This document shows positions 61,845 through 64,000 of a stretch of DNA of 64,000 nt, piece by piece. The DNA comes from Bacteroidales bacterium. GTDB taxonomy: Bacteria; Bacteroidota; Bacteroidia; Bacteroidales; F082. The notes beneath the pieces were generated by a model. The model made no database searches. It worked only from the letters and a program-made list of their open reading frames with translations, and had not been told where the DNA came from. The position numbers and the translations under genes are program-made. The stretch covers positions 1 through 64,000 of the forward strand of contig JASBYY010000002.1 of assembly GCA_029983675.1 (NCBI GenBank), in the 5' to 3' direction. Positions within the stretch are counted from its first letter, which is position 1; the number at the start of each line of letters is the position of its first letter.

Positions 61845-62306
61845 TCATTTTGTTGACAATGTCAGCTTCCGGACTCCCATGACCGGTGTGATAGGCATTC
61901 GGTTCTCAATTTGCATGCGGTAAGAGCCTGCGTCACTTAACAACAATTCCTTGTTGATCGGAAGCGAAAAATGACACAGTCCACCCTTCTGTTCCGACTT
62001 CCAACCGTTTTCATCCTTTAACCCGAAATTATACGTCCGTGCGCGATAGGGATCGCCATTCGCATCGAAGACAACGAAATCCATAGCAAAATAAGCATAC
62101 TCGTATTCCTCAGTGAAATAGAGGTCCATGCTTAGATCGTAAGTGGTCGGTGACTGGATTTCGATGTCGGAATAAACGTAGTCAAAACGCTCCCAAGCAT
62201 CGTGCAGAAACTCCCTTTCGATAATGATGTTGCTCTTTTTCTGAGCAGTACAGGAACTGAAAACCAGTCCTATGCCTAACATAATAGCATATACAACGTG
62301 TCTCAT
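61845..62306 (-). CDS. GldH-like lipoprotein
   Basis: 153 residues. Type II signal peptide ending VFSSC (Cys19). The body (EREFLHDAWERFDYVYSDIE, YNFGLKDENGWKSE, then SYRMQIENRMPITPVMGVRK) resembles the GldH family, with the N-W-x-R-F and I-E-x-x-M patterns. GldH is a gliding-associated lipoprotein in Flavobacterium and is also found in non-gliding species. Call is moderate. Start 62306 is chosen over 62393 because it places the signal peptide first. Confidence 0.55.
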   Translation of the reverse strand: MRHVVYAIMLGIGLVFSSCTAQKKSNIIIEREFLHDAWERFDYVYSDIEIQSPTTYDLSMDLYFTEEYEYAYFAMDFVVFDANGDPYRARTYNFGLKDENGWKSEQKGGLCHFSLPINKELLLSDAGSYRMQIENRMPITPVMGVRKLTLSTK

Positions 62307-62514
62307 ACCAATTGAAATTATAGGCAAACATACAAATATTTTCCACATGCATCCCTCTTGTTGACTGGCAAAAAGTGATGTCGCCCTCATCATTTCGGAT
62401 AATGCCTCGTTTTTGACACAGTTTCTATATCAATAATGATTGCCATATCCTGTTGAAAACAAGCATATTAAAAACTAAACGATTTTTTCCGTTCTTTTTT
62501 TGGAAAAATCCTTA

Positions 62515-62522
62515 TAATTTTG
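62515..62522 (+). promoter_or_regulatory. -7 element of mrdA
   Basis: TAATTTTG fits TAnnTTTG, 20 bases before the mrdA ATG. TTTG lies only 12 bases upstream, so a -33 is uncertain. Confidence 0.4.
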
Positions 62523-62542
62523 GGCTTTATTTTTCATGCAAT

Positions 62543-64000
62543 ATGCAATTCAATAGTAAAGTGTTATCGGGGCGACGCAATGTCATCATCACAATCTTTG
62601 TGCTTGTTGGCTTGGTGTTTGTAGTCAGGCTTTTCACACTACAAGTCACCGACCAACATTACAAGCAATTGGCCGATAACAACGCCTTACGTTTCATCAC
62701 ACAATATCCGGCACGCGGCATGGTGTTCGATCGAAACGGGAAATTGATGGTTTACAACGAGGCGGTTTACGATTTATTAGTGGTCCCACGGCAAGTCAAG
62801 GCGATGGACACCTTGGAGTTTTGCAATCTTATCAAGATTTCAAAAGAAACTTTTATCGAAAAGTTGGAAAAAGCAAAAACCTATTCCAAGGTCAAGGCAT
62901 CTCCTTTTGTGTCACAAATCTCAAAAGAAGACTATGCCAAAACCTCCGAGGTGTTGTTCAAGTTTCCCGGTTTTTATTTTCAAACCCGAACGATACGGCA
63001 TTATCCAAGTTCTATCGCCGCCCACACCTTGGGCGATATCGGCGAGGTGGACCAAAAGCAGATCGATGAGGATCCCTATTATGCCTTGGGCGACTATATC
63101 GGCAAGTCGGGTATTGAAAAGTCATACGAGACAGACCTGCGTGGCATAAAAGGATTAAAGGTGGTCATGGTTGACGTTCACAACCGCGAGATGGGCAGTT
63201 TCAGGGAGGGCGAGTTAGACAAAGACCCGCAGGCCGGACGTGATATTTATCTCGGCCTTGATGCCGATTTACAAGCTTACGGTGAAAAACTGATGCAAGG
63301 CAAGATCGGTTCCATCGTAGCCATTGAGCCTGCCACGGGACAGATTCTCGCTTTCGTTTCCAGTCCGACTTACGACCCCAACCTGCTTGTCGGACGCGAA
63401 AGAGGCAAAAACTTCAACAACCTGCTGAAAGACCCTATGAAGCCGCTCATCAACCGTGCCGTCAACGGCACCTACCCTCCCGGCTCCACGTTTAAGATGG
63501 TCATCGGACTTATCGCCTTGGAGAGCGGCAGCATCACGCCGGGAACCATTTTCCATTGCAACGGACCGGGAACCCTGCCCATCAAATGCACCCACCACCA
63601 TGGCGGATCACCCGACTTGGCCAATGCCATCGAAAACTCGTGCAACCCCTATTTTTACGAGGCTTTTAAGGCGACCATCAACAATTCCAAGTTCGGTGAC
63701 ATCAAAAAAGGCTACGACTATTGGCATGACATGACCTACAAAATGGGATTGGGACATAAGTTCGACACCGATATTCCATACGAGCAAAATGGCAACATCC
63801 CATCCCGCTCTTATTACGACAAGTTTTATAACAAAAGATGGAACTCGCTGACGATCCGTTCGTTAGGAATCGGGCAAGGCGAAGTACTTATCACGCCCTT
63901 GCAATTGGCCAATATTGCCGCCACCATTGCTAACGAAGGATTTTATTATCCGCCACACTTGATTCGTGCTTTCGGCGACTCGACCGCCATCCCCGACAAT
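62543..64000 (+). CDS. mrdA: Penicillin-binding protein 2 (partial, cut by the window end)
   Basis: The ATG at 62543 opens a frame running to the window edge with no stop (486 codons visible). The N-terminal TM segment (VIITIFVLVGLVFVVRLF) is followed by a dimerisation domain (TRTIRHYPSSIAAHTLGDIG, YIGKSGIEKSYE) and the transpeptidase domain: the catalytic serine in PPGSTFK (Ser315) and SxN motif SCN (Ser366-Asn368). The third motif (KTG) should lie beyond the end. PBP2 cross-links peptidoglycan of the cell wall side during elongation, with RodA. Confidence 0.92.
   Translation, partial: MQFNSKVLSGRRNVIITIFVLVGLVFVVRLFTLQVTDQHYKQLADNNALRFITQYPARGMVFDRNGKLMVYNEAVYDLLVVPRQVKAMDTLEFCNLIKISKETFIEKLEKAKTYSKVKASPFVSQISKEDYAKTSEVLFKFPGFYFQTRTIRHYPSSIAAHTLGDIGEVDQKQIDEDPYYALGDYIGKSGIEKSYETDLRGIKGLKVVMVDVHNREMGSFREGELDKDPQAGRDIYLGLDADLQAYGEKLMQGKIGSIVAIEPATGQILAFVSSPTYDPNLLVGRERGKNFNNLLKDPMKPLINRAVNGTYPPGSTFKMVIGLIALESGSITPGTIFHCNGPGTLPIKCTHHHGGSPDLANAIENSCNPYFYEAFKATINNSKFGDIKKGYDYWHDMTYKMGLGHKFDTDIPYEQNGNIPSRSYYDKFYNKRWNSLTIRSLGIGQGEVLITPLQLANIAATIANEGFYYPPHLIRAFGDSTAIPDN

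Overview
The window looks like chromosomal DNA of a member of the Bacteroidota, most likely order Bacteroidales. The signs are: many SPII lipoproteins with a short lipobox; TonB receptor/DUF4249, BACON, GldB-, GldE- and GldH-like, PorZ-like, UpxY and DUF4837 proteins; promoters of the Bacteroidetes type (TTTG, about 19-21 bases, TAnnTTTG); and few Shine-Dalgarno sequences. There is no rRNA, CRISPR array or complete insertion sequence. Two tRNA genes are present (Phe-GAA, Arg-CCT). Species cannot be named from this sequence.

Layout. 1-190 (minus): the first 35 codons of hybrid-cluster protein (hcp) run directly into an internal piece of an IS30-type transposase, behind an intact-looking activator-dependent promoter. 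0.5-5.6 kb: tryptophanase, a C69 dipeptidase and a six-domain BACON lipoprotein. 5.7-12.7 kb (minus): an envelope-biogenesis run (outer-membrane protein, TPR protein, LptC-like, GldE/CorC-like, SurA/PpiD-like foldase). 13.3-17.9 kb: tRNA-Phe, a GT9 glycosyltransferase, lnt-dus and DIP1984. 18.3-21.6 kb: PEGA/SHOCT lipoprotein, ornithine aminotransferase and a TPR sensor-like protein without an output domain. 21.9-25.2 kb: DUF4249 lipoprotein plus TonB-dependent receptor. 25.3-28.8 kb: a tandemly duplicated lipoprotein/outer-membrane-protein unit with near-identical 5' ends and divergent bodies, plus a leftover 3' end of a further copy; this is the most unusual accessory locus. 28.9-36.5 kb: MBL hydrolase, a large pseudo-peptidase/beta-propeller/barrel protein, class II ribonucleotide reductase and an HsdR_N-type protein. 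36.5-46.5 kb: thioesterase, LysM lytic transglycosylase, yicC-gmk-nadD, a ComM-like ATPase, GldB and a nucleoside phosphorylase. 46.7-56.6 kb: OmpA-like porin, holB, lysS, MGDG-synthase-like glycosyltransferase, GNAT, M23 peptidase, ClC channel, exonuclease III. 56.7-64 kb: tRNA-Arg, PorZ-like protein and recO, a coiled-coil membrane protein, a UpxY antiterminator next to a GldH-like lipoprotein, and the 5' part of penicillin-binding protein 2.

Most genes are housekeeping or cell-envelope functions. The parts that stand out are the broken hcp at the left edge, the duplicated variable lipoprotein/OMP unit, a family of three dispersed intergenic palindromic repeats (21.7, 28.8 and 44.4 kb), and the UpxY antiterminator with no polysaccharide genes next to it.
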